47,587 nucleotides of DNA from a virus: IMG/VR virus record IMGVR_UViG_3300020428_000021, positions 1 to 47,587 of that record, one strand, 5' to 3'. This document shows positions 33,301 through 41,131 of the stretch, piece by piece (the stretch's first letter is position 1; every line of letters begins with the position of its first letter). The notes under the pieces were generated by a model that saw only the letters and a program-made list of their open reading frames with translations, did no database searches and was not told where the DNA came from. The position numbers were made by a program, and so were the translations under genes.

Positions 33301-36300
33301 TATAAGCAAATTCTGTTGAATCAGTATCAAACTTGAATACATAAGCACTACCTTGATTCTGGAAGTTCTTGTCTGCTAATGGACTAGTTACAACTAATGT
33401 ATTACCTGAATAGTCTAAGCCAATTGCATAACCAAACTTATCACCTGAACTAATTACTTCGCTTGGATCAAGATCACTTAGGTATGGTAAAGCATCTGCG
33501 TTTATTTGTTGTAGTAATCTATAAACTCCAGCAGTGTTCTTTTTGTAAATGTAAACTTTACCCGAAGCAACACTTGTACTGTCACCTACGTTAACCCAAG
33601 GTTCGCCAGCATCTGGTGCTTCGTTGTAACTTCTGATTGTACTATCTGCACCTACTGCACTTGGTCCTAGATTTTGTAACTGATGATACCCACCCTGATA
33701 CTTAACTGTATCTCCTTGTGCGTATTCGTAGTTAGGTTTCCAGTGGCCTTTATAGTTTGTAAAATATTGTCCATCACTGTTAGGTGCACCTACTGCTAGT
33801 ACTGTTCCGTCATAGTTCATTGCAATAGAAGTACCAAAGCGATCGTCTGCTTTAATTAATTCAGTAAGCTGTTGATCATCAAGTAGTCCAGCATCAAGTG
33901 TTGAGCCATCATCGTTAGTCGCAATTGACATTGGAAGCGAAGCCCCTGTTGTTACTTCGTCCAGTAGTACCCAATCATTTGAGCCAGTTGTTAATGAACT
34001 TCCGTCTGCAACATTGTCAACTAATGCTTTCCACATATCACCATTTGAAAATACAATTGAGTCCTTAGGATAGAAAGTAGAATCATCAGCAGCATAAATG
34101 CCTTTGTAATTTTTATTATAGTCTAAGTGCCAGCCATCTGTTGTATCATATGTGTAAAGATATACACGACCTTTTGCATCTTGTGAGCCAGGCGCTGATA
34201 CTGACATGTAATAAGGTCCTGTACTACTTGCTTGACTAACTGCAATCTTCTGACCAAACCTTTCATTCTGTTCAGTTCTTGGACTTACTTGTATATCAAA
34301 CAAGTTCCACTGTTGAGCCTGGTATTGGTAAATGAATATTACCCCTGTCTCAAAGTCTCCTGCATTTGAACCATCTTGTTCAGCTTCAATTTTTTGTACT
34401 TCAACCCATTCGTTGCTGTATACATCAATAGTACTACCGTCACCATTAATATTATCTTGTGCTTTATAAAGTCTTCCTGAGAATAAAACAATATCGTTGA
34501 CTATGTAGTTTGCATTTACATCAAAAGGCCCTTTGTATCTATTAGGAATACCACTTGCTGTGTGTGCACCAACCATTAACCAATTACTATCTGGGCTTAG
34601 TGCTAGTTCAAGACCAAACGATCCTGTAACATCTGTTGTTAACCATGTTGGTGGTTCAAGCAATTGCTTAGACGATAGACCAGTTGCACCTTGAATATAA
34701 ACTCCTACCCTTGCTACATCAGGTATACCAACTATAACTTGTTTAAGTGTATCACTGTAAACTGTTTTTGTACCAACACTTGTTGGATCAATGATGCCAA
34801 AGTCAACAATTTTCTTTCCTGTAAACTGTTTTTTCTTTTCAACAACTTCCCAACGTGAGTTAACATTAGAGTCTACAAATAACTTCGATCCGTTGCTCAT
34901 TAATGCTAACTTTTCTACATCAACATTATCGTAAGAACTAAAACGTGCTTCAGTTAATAGCATTGGATAAGCACCTGTACTAGGTTCAAATCCTTGGTCT
35001 GCATCATACTTTTCTGTATGCTGTACTGTAACTGTATTAGTTGTTACTGCTTTTACTTTCCAGAATTGATTTAATCCTGCAATTGTTTTGATGCCAAATA
35101 TATCGTCAACTTTTAGTAAGTGTGCTTTTTCAAAAGTAAAGATTACTTCGTTATCATCATTACTTTGTAAGTTTGTAATTTTTAAATCGTAAACTGTGTT
35201 AGCTCTAAGTACAGTCCACGAAGGGCCATCGAATGTAACCCATATATGGGCGTTATCGCTGATTGTAGTAATTGCAAGATTTAATATTTCATCTCTATTT
35301 GTAACTGTAGCATCTGTTTGTCCTACTGCTACATACCCTGCTGTTAGAACAGGAGTAGAGTCATAGCTAACAGGATTAATTGCTGTTGTAAATGGTGTAG
35401 GTCCAAATTCAAAATTAGTAGAATTAACTCTATAATACCTATCAACTTTCTCTTGAGCTGATGCTTCAACTAATACCGGTTGAGGATTTAATTTAAATTT
35501 GTCAGTATCTAATCTAATTTCAATTCTTTCTGATTGATCAACTCCGCCTATCTGTCCTAATCTAAAGCCCCACTCTTCGTTTAAGTCAACCGCCGCAGTA
35601 GAAGTGTTGTCACCTAGTTTTGTAAACAATTTAGTAATTGCATTAGGTGTACCTTTCTCTCTGATAAATCCTTGATACAATCTAAATTGTGTTGTTGGAT
35701 CTTCAGACAAGTTTTCTAAATATGTTCTGCTTTGATACCCTACAGTGTGTCTTGCAAGATCTCTTTGGCTCTTTCCTAAGCCTTCAGACGCTACATCAAA
35801 GTAATCTTCAATTTGGTTAATTCTATAATCGAAGTTAGGAACAAGCTGCTTCTCAGGTGTTGAATCTAGTTGTGTCCAGTTATTATCATTAAACTCTTCT
35901 CCACTAGTATGATTACCTCTTGCAGTATATTTGTATGCTCTGTAAGATACAATATCGCCTAACTTATAATCGTAGTAAGGTGTCCAAGTTGCAAATGACA
36001 CATTATCAAATAAGAACCCTGGGCTAGTATAATCACCGTCCCAATCTGTTGTTCTAAATCCTTGAGCTTTAATTCTTTCTTGTCTATAACCTGTTGCTTT
36101 ATCAAAGATAGTATCATTGAAAACTGTTTTATCGTTAAACACAACAACGTGTTCTTTTAAAACATAGTTTAGTTTCAGTAAGTAGATACCTTCAGTTGTA
36201 TTTGTTGTGCTAATTGAAATATTTTGAAAATTTCTTGAAACATTTATTAACTTAGGATCTATTGCTGCACCGTCTGCTTTTAAAACACTATAGTCATAAA

Positions 36301-39300
36301 AACTATCTAGCAAGTTATCGGCAACACCGACTGCTAGTTTAACGTCCATACTTGTTGCACCCGGACTAACTGTTAGCACAGAACCTACTGCCCAATTATG
36401 AACTGTCCAATACATAAATTCTTTTGATGCTGTTACAAAGTCTTGTACTACTTGATTAGTACCATCGTAGTTTGCAAAGTCAAATCCTAAACTTTTTAAG
36501 TGTGCTTGATATCCTAACAAGAAGTCAACAACGTCTTGTATGGTATTGTACTCTGTTCCGTAACTAACTTTCTTAACTTTAAAACTATTAAAGTTTCTAC
36601 GCTGTTGAGCAGTAACAGCGTTCTCAACTGGCAAGTCAGGTAACTGTACTAAGTTACTTTTGTCAAATGTTTCTCCAGAGGTAAATGTAGCTGTTGCTCT
36701 ATAAAATGTTCCTCTATACTCAATAATACCGCCATTGTTAAATCTTTTTTCTTGTTCCCATGTTGCAAAAGGTTCTGAAGTTCCTGCAACTGATATAACA
36801 GGATCTTTTTGTTGTGGGAATGTTTCGAATGTATTAAAGTAAGGATTGATATCATCGTACCCATTAACTACCCAACCTTGTGTAGTTTTTTCAAAGATAA
36901 CACCACTATAAGTTACTGAGCTAATCGGTGAACTTACATTAAAGATAATGTCGTAGTTTTCTGGTGGAATAAACACACTTGCACTTGCTGAACTAGGATT
37001 TTTACTATCAAGCAAATATTTCTGCTGTTGTTTATCAACAAACCCACTTACTCTTGAACTTAGTCTAACATTAATACAATCAATATTCTTTTGTGCTTCA
37101 GCAACAGAAGCACCCTTAGACTTAATATAAGAAGCAATGTACATTGCAAGTCCTGCAACTTGTGTTGTTCCTGCTACAGGAAATTTTAAATCTGTTGGTG
37201 TTAAGAATGTATCTGATGTTACATTTACTAACTGATTTATAATATTTCTTTTAGTTACAGATCTATCAAAGTTTAATACCAAATAATCAAATGGCTTTAA
37301 CAATGCTAATGCTGTTGTTACTGCAAAAGCATATTCTGAACTTGTTTTCCATGCGTTTTCAACTGGACTGTCATCACCTAATTTAAATGGTCCTCTGTTA
37401 TTAACAAGCTGGAAGTTTCCTGCAAGACCTGATGTTAACGGATCAACAAGTTTACCGTCACAGTCACACGGAATATGATTTAAAATAGTTGTCCTAGCAT
37501 ATCTCGGATATATACCTGCTCGTGTACCTTGAGCAATTTTACCTTGTGCAATATCCTCCCATAATACCAAGTTACCGTTTGTGTAAGGAGCAACACCATA
37601 TTCTGTATCGAACCAACTAGGTTTAATACTAAAGCCTAACATTTCCCAAGGGTGTGTATGAGGTCTATCAGTGTCGTAGAAGTGTTTGTAAACACCTCTC
37701 CAATATCCAGGCAAGTTTTGTTTGCCTGTAGGATCAGTCATATTAGAATATGTATATGTAAATGGTTCTGTATCTACGAAATAATCATTTGTTGTATAAC
37801 CTAGGTTAGTGTTCTGTACCCAAGATAGAAACTCTTGGTTAATTACATTATCTAATTCTTCTTTTGTAAATGTACTGTTACCATAATATCCACCTAACGC
37901 TTTCTGTACATCAAAAATTGCAGGGTCATATTCTTGTTTAATGTTATTAAAAATACGCTTTTCAAATTCTAAAAGTAAGTCATCTCTATAATCATTATAC
38001 GCTGTAGTTTTACTACCGTCGTGTCCTTGTATTACATTTTTAGGTACTCTATAAGTGTCATCTAAATATTTTGTAGGCTCGTACTTAGGATAAAGTCCTA
38101 ACGAACTAGGAGTCGGTGGCACATGACTAAATGCTGTTGACACATACTCTCTTATTTCAATTCTATCACCTGGTACAAGAGTTCCTAAAATTGTAATAAA
38201 GCCTAATGCACCATTAACTTCATAATCTTTTCCAACAATAAGTTGTACATCGTTAAGGTAAACATATGCTGCTTTTCTACTTAATGTTGTTAAGTCAAAA
38301 TTTTCATTAAGTGTAAAATTCTTAATACCCGGGTCATCAACAACATAATCAGTTTTAGTAAATGCTCCAGCACCTATCATATCTGAGTCTGCAAAAGGAC
38401 TCTCAATGGTTTTAGTTTTCGTGATATTTTCTATAATATTATCTAAGAAGTCTGAAGTGTTTTCATTGAATTCGACTTCGATTGCTTTCTTAATAATATT
38501 TTGTTTAAAAATTGTGTATGCCGACTTAGCATATCTAAGAGACTTTACAATGTTAATATCTTTATCATTAATTAGTAATGTAGAAACTGCTGCAAAGCCC
38601 GAATGCTTCATAAATCTTGTTGAGTGCTTCTGATAACCGTCTACGTCTCTTAGGTTTGAAACTCCTGGAACAGATCCTATAACTCTCCTATCAAATTCAA
38701 GAGATGATTTCAAATGATCAGTTGCTTGTCCTAGTGTAAATGTTTTTAACTGTTCGTTGAGAGGATTTTTTTCTAGCCCTGCTGGTATTTGATAGTAACC
38801 TTGATCAGGCTTAACTGCTGCAACTACTTTTACAGATAGCACATCATTTATACTAAATGTTCTATCAAACGTAAATTGATTTGTGTTTCTAGTATATGTA
38901 TTAGTAATATACTCGCCATTTAGATAAAAATTAATTAGTGCATCGCTTGGAAGTGTTTCCCAATCAACAGTATTAAATATTCCTATTGAATCTGCTGTAT
39001 TAAATGTATACTGATCAATAATTGGTTGTATATAAGTTTTGTCAGTTGATATCCAACCGTTAGCATATACTCCATCAATTTTATAAAAACCTGTGTTGGT
39101 GTTTTTATTATATTGCTTTTGCAATAATGTGTAAGCAAATTTTTCTGTTTCAAAACTCCAATCAAATACAATGTCGCCTACATTATCAATGTTTGCATAC
39201 GTTAATGCAAATCCTAATTCTGTATCTACAACTCCACTGCCAACCTTATAACCTAAAAGGTTGCTACCAACAAAACTTGATACAGGGTATGTAGTTTCGT

Positions 39301-41131
39301 TTGAAAATGCAACACCTGTAGAATCATATAATTCAAATTTAGGTGCTTGGTTAGTAGCAATTTTTTCTTGACTAAGTTTCCAAGTTGTACCATCATAATG
39401 ATACATCTTACCAGAGTTAACTGTACCTCGTCTTACTAACACACCTTCGTTAAATGCTGATAGTGTATCAGCAGTTTCTTTTAAATTAATCTGTGTTGTA
39501 TTGTTGTGTTTTACAAACTTTACTTCATAAATTCTATTGTTTGCAAGACTGTCTGTATCTGCAATAACTAGAACTCTTGCGCCTTCAAACAAAAACTCAC
39601 CGTCAATATTATAACCCTGCGAACCTTCAATTTTAGAAAATACATCATCTGTAAATGTATCTACATAGTCAACTGTTTGTTTTGCAATTCCACCATGATT
39701 ATATAATTGTATATCAGGAAGGAATTCAATGATAGGTCTTTTAGCTCTTGCTGATTCTAATGAATCGAAGTCTTGATTTCTAAGTTTATAAGCTGATTCT
39801 AAAACAGTTCTGTGGAACCATCTATTATATCTAGACCATGGGTTTGAGTCTTTGCTGTTTCTAGAAATTGTAATGTAATCTTTATTACCAGGATACTGTG
39901 ACGCATCATCAAAAGGCTGTGTATCAAATCCTTGATTGTCAAATAGTATGTCAGGAGAATCTGTATCTAACGGTGGTGGTACTAAGTCAGCAAATCTAAT
40001 TAATTTAATTTCGTTTCCTACACCTTCAATTAACCACTGTCCTTCTGCATACTTAGACGGCTGTACTTGTCCTCTAAACTCTACAACTAATCCGTTTGTA
40101 AACTGAAGTCCGTCTGCTGTTGTATAATCTTTTTTACCTACAATTTCTTTATCAACATCAATAAAAGTATTCGTGTCAATATCTGAAATAATGAATCTAC
40201 CTAGTCTGTTAGGAGAAACATCACTTTGGTAATATAAAATATCTGGAGAATTTTGTGGAACTTTAAATGTAACTGTTCCTACTTTAGTGCCGTTGCCTTC
40301 TACTCCGTCTTTATATAGTAGTGATGCAAAGCCAGCATCATTTGAAACTAGTTTCCAATCCTGTGAATCAACTGTAATACTACTTCCGTCTAGTGGACTA
40401 GTTTCATTAACACACTTCCAAAGTTGCTTATTGAATACTGCTAGTTCTCCTGGAAAGTATGCTTTGTTAGTATTAAATTCTAGTGAACCTGTATCGTAAT
40501 TGTTTCTAATATAGAAACCTTCTTCGGGAGAATTAATTTCAAACTTATATTCTTGTCCTCTATATAAAGTAATGTCAGGATTATTAGTTACGCTATCTGG
40601 TGTAACTATCCAACTGTTTATTCCTGTTCCAACTTTATATGTACTTTGGATATTTGCTGCTTGTCCATATACATTTACAGATGGCGGGCCTCCAGGGATC
40701 CAATAGTATTCTCTATAATTAACAAACTTGTCCCATATAATAGGAGGGTTCCAACTGTAGTGTTCTTGCTCTGTAGTTTTATCATCTCTCTCATTAGCAT
40801 TGCCGAAAAATTCGACCATGCTTTTAAGATCAATATAATCTTTAAACTTTAAAATTTCTTGGTTTTCTTCAACTGTAACCGCTGGCTCAAGTTGATATCG
40901 ACTTCTTAGCGTTTGATCTGTATCAAGATAAACATCTTTACCAGTAAATGTTTTTCCGTAACGCTTACCGATGTAACCTACAGTTTTATCAACAACACCT
41001 GGTTGAACTAGTGGATCAAGTACACCTGATAAAAATTTATCATTGGCTGGTGTTTGAAAGACATTAGGTAATAAGTCTTTGGTTTTTCTAATAGGTATTT
41101 CACTGTTAGGAAACTTTTTATTATCTGCCAT
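27350..41131 (-). CDS. Giant 4593-aa baseplate/tail structural protein with propeller and CBM-like modules
   Basis: This protein takes up 29% of the window and sits where gp7/gp8-like wedge genes are found, just after gp6 (TAATG overlap). The N-terminus (FPNSEIPIRKTKDLLPNVFQ) is one I recall as conserved in marine T4-like phages. Modules seen: carbohydrate-binding-like domains (CBM5/12 pattern, G-D-x-V-x-Y/F..Y-x-A..W) near residues 217-260, 1447-1494, 1707-1756, 2197-2245, 2340-2392 and 2457-2515. FG-GAP-like propeller blades lie at about 2100-2750, for example RFGTSIAMNYDGTVLAVGAP. Two G-x-G-Y..P-x-V repeat zones occur near 3148-3210 and 3504-3587. Repeated GDGST strand modules run from about 3830 to the end (GQVWYDRGQN...FIAANTSKLPE). 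No catalytic domain is evident. A role at the tail tip is likely. Confidence 0.87.
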   Translation of the reverse strand: MADNKKFPNSEIPIRKTKDLLPNVFQTPANDKFLSGVLDPLVQPGVVDKTVGYIGKRYGKTFTGKDVYLDTDQTLRSRYQLEPAVTVEENQEILKFKDYIDLKSMVEFFGNANERDDKTTEQEHYSWNPPIIWDKFVNYREYYWIPGGPPSVNVYGQAANIQSTYKVGTGINSWIVTPDSVTNNPDITLYRGQEYKFEINSPEEGFYIRNNYDTGSLEFNTNKAYFPGELAVFNKQLWKCVNETSPLDGSSITVDSQDWKLVSNDAGFASLLYKDGVEGNGTKVGTVTFKVPQNSPDILYYQSDVSPNRLGRFIISDIDTNTFIDVDKEIVGKKDYTTADGLQFTNGLVVEFRGQVQPSKYAEGQWLIEGVGNEIKLIRFADLVPPPLDTDSPDILFDNQGFDTQPFDDASQYPGNKDYITISRNSKDSNPWSRYNRWFHRTVLESAYKLRNQDFDSLESARAKRPIIEFLPDIQLYNHGGIAKQTVDYVDTFTDDVFSKIEGSQGYNIDGEFLFEGARVLVIADTDSLANNRIYEVKFVKHNNTTQINLKETADTLSAFNEGVLVRRGTVNSGKMYHYDGTTWKLSQEKIATNQAPKFELYDSTGVAFSNETTYPVSSFVGSNLLGYKVGSGVVDTELGFALTYANIDNVGDIVFDWSFETEKFAYTLLQKQYNKNTNTGFYKIDGVYANGWISTDKTYIQPIIDQYTFNTADSIGIFNTVDWETLPSDALINFYLNGEYITNTYTRNTNQFTFDRTFSINDVLSVKVVAAVKPDQGYYQIPAGLEKNPLNEQLKTFTLGQATDHLKSSLEFDRRVIGSVPGVSNLRDVDGYQKHSTRFMKHSGFAAVSTLLINDKDINIVKSLRYAKSAYTIFKQNIIKKAIEVEFNENTSDFLDNIIENITKTKTIESPFADSDMIGAGAFTKTDYVVDDPGIKNFTLNENFDLTTLSRKAAYVYLNDVQLIVGKDYEVNGALGFITILGTLVPGDRIEIREYVSTAFSHVPPTPSSLGLYPKYEPTKYLDDTYRVPKNVIQGHDGSKTTAYNDYRDDLLLEFEKRIFNNIKQEYDPAIFDVQKALGGYYGNSTFTKEELDNVINQEFLSWVQNTNLGYTTNDYFVDTEPFTYTYSNMTDPTGKQNLPGYWRGVYKHFYDTDRPHTHPWEMLGFSIKPSWFDTEYGVAPYTNGNLVLWEDIAQGKIAQGTRAGIYPRYARTTILNHIPCDCDGKLVDPLTSGLAGNFQLVNNRGPFKLGDDSPVENAWKTSSEYAFAVTTALALLKPFDYLVLNFDRSVTKRNIINQLVNVTSDTFLTPTDLKFPVAGTTQVAGLAMYIASYIKSKGASVAEAQKNIDCINVRLSSRVSGFVDKQQQKYLLDSKNPSSASASVFIPPENYDIIFNVSSPISSVTYSGVIFEKTTQGWVVNGYDDINPYFNTFETFPQQKDPVISVAGTSEPFATWEQEKRFNNGGIIEYRGTFYRATATFTSGETFDKSNLVQLPDLPVENAVTAQQRRNFNSFKVKKVSYGTEYNTIQDVVDFLLGYQAHLKSLGFDFANYDGTNQVVQDFVTASKEFMYWTVHNWAVGSVLTVSPGATSMDVKLAVGVADNLLDSFYDYSVLKADGAAIDPKLINVSRNFQNISISTTNTTEGIYLLKLNYVLKEHVVVFNDKTVFNDTIFDKATGYRQERIKAQGFRTTDWDGDYTSPGFLFDNVSFATWTPYYDYKLGDIVSYRAYKYTARGNHTSGEEFNDNNWTQLDSTPEKQLVPNFDYRINQIEDYFDVASEGLGKSQRDLARHTVGYQSRTYLENLSEDPTTQFRLYQGFIREKGTPNAITKLFTKLGDNTSTAAVDLNEEWGFRLGQIGGVDQSERIEIRLDTDKFKLNPQPVLVEASAQEKVDRYYRVNSTNFEFGPTPFTTAINPVSYDSTPVLTAGYVAVGQTDATVTNRDEILNLAITTISDNAHIWVTFDGPSWTVLRANTVYDLKITNLQSNDDNEVIFTFEKAHLLKVDDIFGIKTIAGLNQFWKVKAVTTNTVTVQHTEKYDADQGFEPSTGAYPMLLTEARFSSYDNVDVEKLALMSNGSKLFVDSNVNSRWEVVEKKKQFTGKKIVDFGIIDPTSVGTKTVYSDTLKQVIVGIPDVARVGVYIQGATGLSSKQLLEPPTWLTTDVTGSFGLELALSPDSNWLMVGAHTASGIPNRYKGPFDVNANYIVNDIVLFSGRLYKAQDNINGDGSTIDVYSNEWVEVQKIEAEQDGSNAGDFETGVIFIYQYQAQQWNLFDIQVSPRTEQNERFGQKIAVSQASSTGPYYMSVSAPGSQDAKGRVYLYTYDTTDGWHLDYNKNYKGIYAADDSTFYPKDSIVFSNGDMWKALVDNVADGSSLTTGSNDWVLLDEVTTGASLPMSIATNDDGSTLDAGLLDDQQLTELIKADDRFGTSIAMNYDGTVLAVGAPNSDGQYFTNYKGHWKPNYEYAQGDTVKYQGGYHQLQNLGPSAVGADSTIRSYNEAPDAGEPWVNVGDSTSVASGKVYIYKKNTAGVYRLLQQINADALPYLSDLDPSEVISSGDKFGYAIGLDYSGNTLVVTSPLADKNFQNQGSAYVFKFDTDSTEFAYRLKQKLTSYSDYPNEMFGQDISISSGTEIIAIGATNSPFVLQTRFDASQTSYDNNRTTFRDYDGFAGAVYVFEKKGTNEKFFLSEKIDEALSLNESFGFSLYATRNAIVVGSPNYISPASSGVDILFTGAKTGTVRLFEKTEGQNSLNIIGSQPQTVDIDKFKRIALYDTEDDTKLLDLEIFDPAKMKLLAEAERELSYKVPYDPAIYTTGTAEGAVVDDSICWKTKNVGKLWWDISTAKWYDYEQGEVSYRVGAWGALAPGASIDIYEWVQSKLLPSEWAVVADTNEGLPLGISGQPLYADDSAYSTKAEFNPNTGLQTEIYYYYWVKNKVTVPEGVADRSISAGDVFNLISDPSALGQTYAAFIDKDKFLLFNYKSTVADDSAVLNIEYFTQQENQNQIHQEYQLLTEGVADSLPTTSLENKWIDSLIGYDVQGNRIPDTNLPEKQRYGISYRPRQSMFVDRKTLLKTLITNVNAIMHKESFADSLDFTTLNSVDTKPSSLLNLYDTTVDTYTELLEVGTSRTKQCVLRANIIDNEINSIDIVNAGFGYKIPPTIEFEGDGTGAEAVTTIDNQGRVNGVTITNSGKLYTYVATKPRQFSVLVESDSTAENFWSIYAWDDTRKSWYRSRSQAYNTPAYWSYADWWDNDFGPTSRIISEIISVYEEPTINVEIGDLIRIKEYGAGGWAVFKKTANVSNGAMNNYELIGRELGTIQFSTKLYDTALSGVGFDNVDSYDIDFYDKEVSNELRFILQALKEDILIGNYAVEWNNLFFTSIRYVFKEQTYVDWAFKTSFLNATHNVGTLKQKTNYKNDSLESYLDYINEVKPYSTTVREYISKYDNLDTTNSAVADFDLPPYYSEEKGKIIPVESNDDILATYPYKFWNDNKGYQITEISVASKGADYTVAPKVLITGGGGSGAKATAYVSNGKVTGIKLTEQGLGYTSTPTVSLIGGNGTSPSIARAVAVLGNGKTRSMSVNMKFDRISKTGIYSNFTQTESFTATGATAVFNLTYPPTRDKAKISIINNGQVVLNNEYSISLFTLETDVYKQLRGKITFVTPPANNDIITITYEKNDEILDSVSRITKYYNPSSGMVGKELDQLMTGIDFGGVQVQGTTFDVTGGWDALPWFTDSWDSVEAAADYYYVADGSTIGVTLPYIPTDGQVINIYLKRAGTVIPDDILNLQTEEGVDAPPTLRIDDPNYTDAWDSSIATNPHAQMPTFIGDGSTKVVEVGAYVSTNPGDILIFRPAESDGAVTINDNNLLDTKLSGGTLSAMEGAYATATGLNAEDISIDGGEYTSPDQVPATEENVPGQVLDSLSIKVFHSNQDSTGAPIKSNVRIGDGSTLTYPIGQKIIENKSVIVYIDGLKVEPATYTVSVTNSTIEFSSVPAQNSKIEIVSIGLGGVSILDYQEFIADGDTTLFLTNANYADTSNIFVSVNGVQSDTGFISSTDLLPDTPNRTLVQFGVKPDRLAVIRIVAFSAATDVDSSLQSLIRVNQQEFTYDGSTKSYDLDTFVQLSRDSALASTIVEVNNKKLKSVDTVYNIYDGVTKKFVLGVDPIVSSGSIVPNNIKVFINNELKTFITDYVYNGTTKELEVTAENLTVGDVIKIENNLGAEYSVFGNNIVINDSTALTLGDTIDVTWFSEYPSMDIVSDLYTGGKAFYPIAFKPLGVSYTWVYRNKDKLIQDVDYRLDVEKGAIYIEGSNEETDVFEIMAFGSNIFALPSAYQVSKDMLNINRYTRYAITDSLVLAKELTYYDETITLKDASSLFNPVASNNVPGIIEIDGEKIEYMTKSGNVLSNLRRGTQGTAIKTLSPVGEYVVDMSTDQTIPYKDTQSRTDFVSDGSSQLIGPLPFTPKLSTVSDWYQGTIPAIYGRCDSIEVFVGGKRLRKTYIDQYNETIGSTSPAGDEKVEAEFSVDGSSAYIRLTNVPAAGTRISIIKQQGQVWYDRGQNTATSGVTLLKNSTPISQFIAANTSKLPE

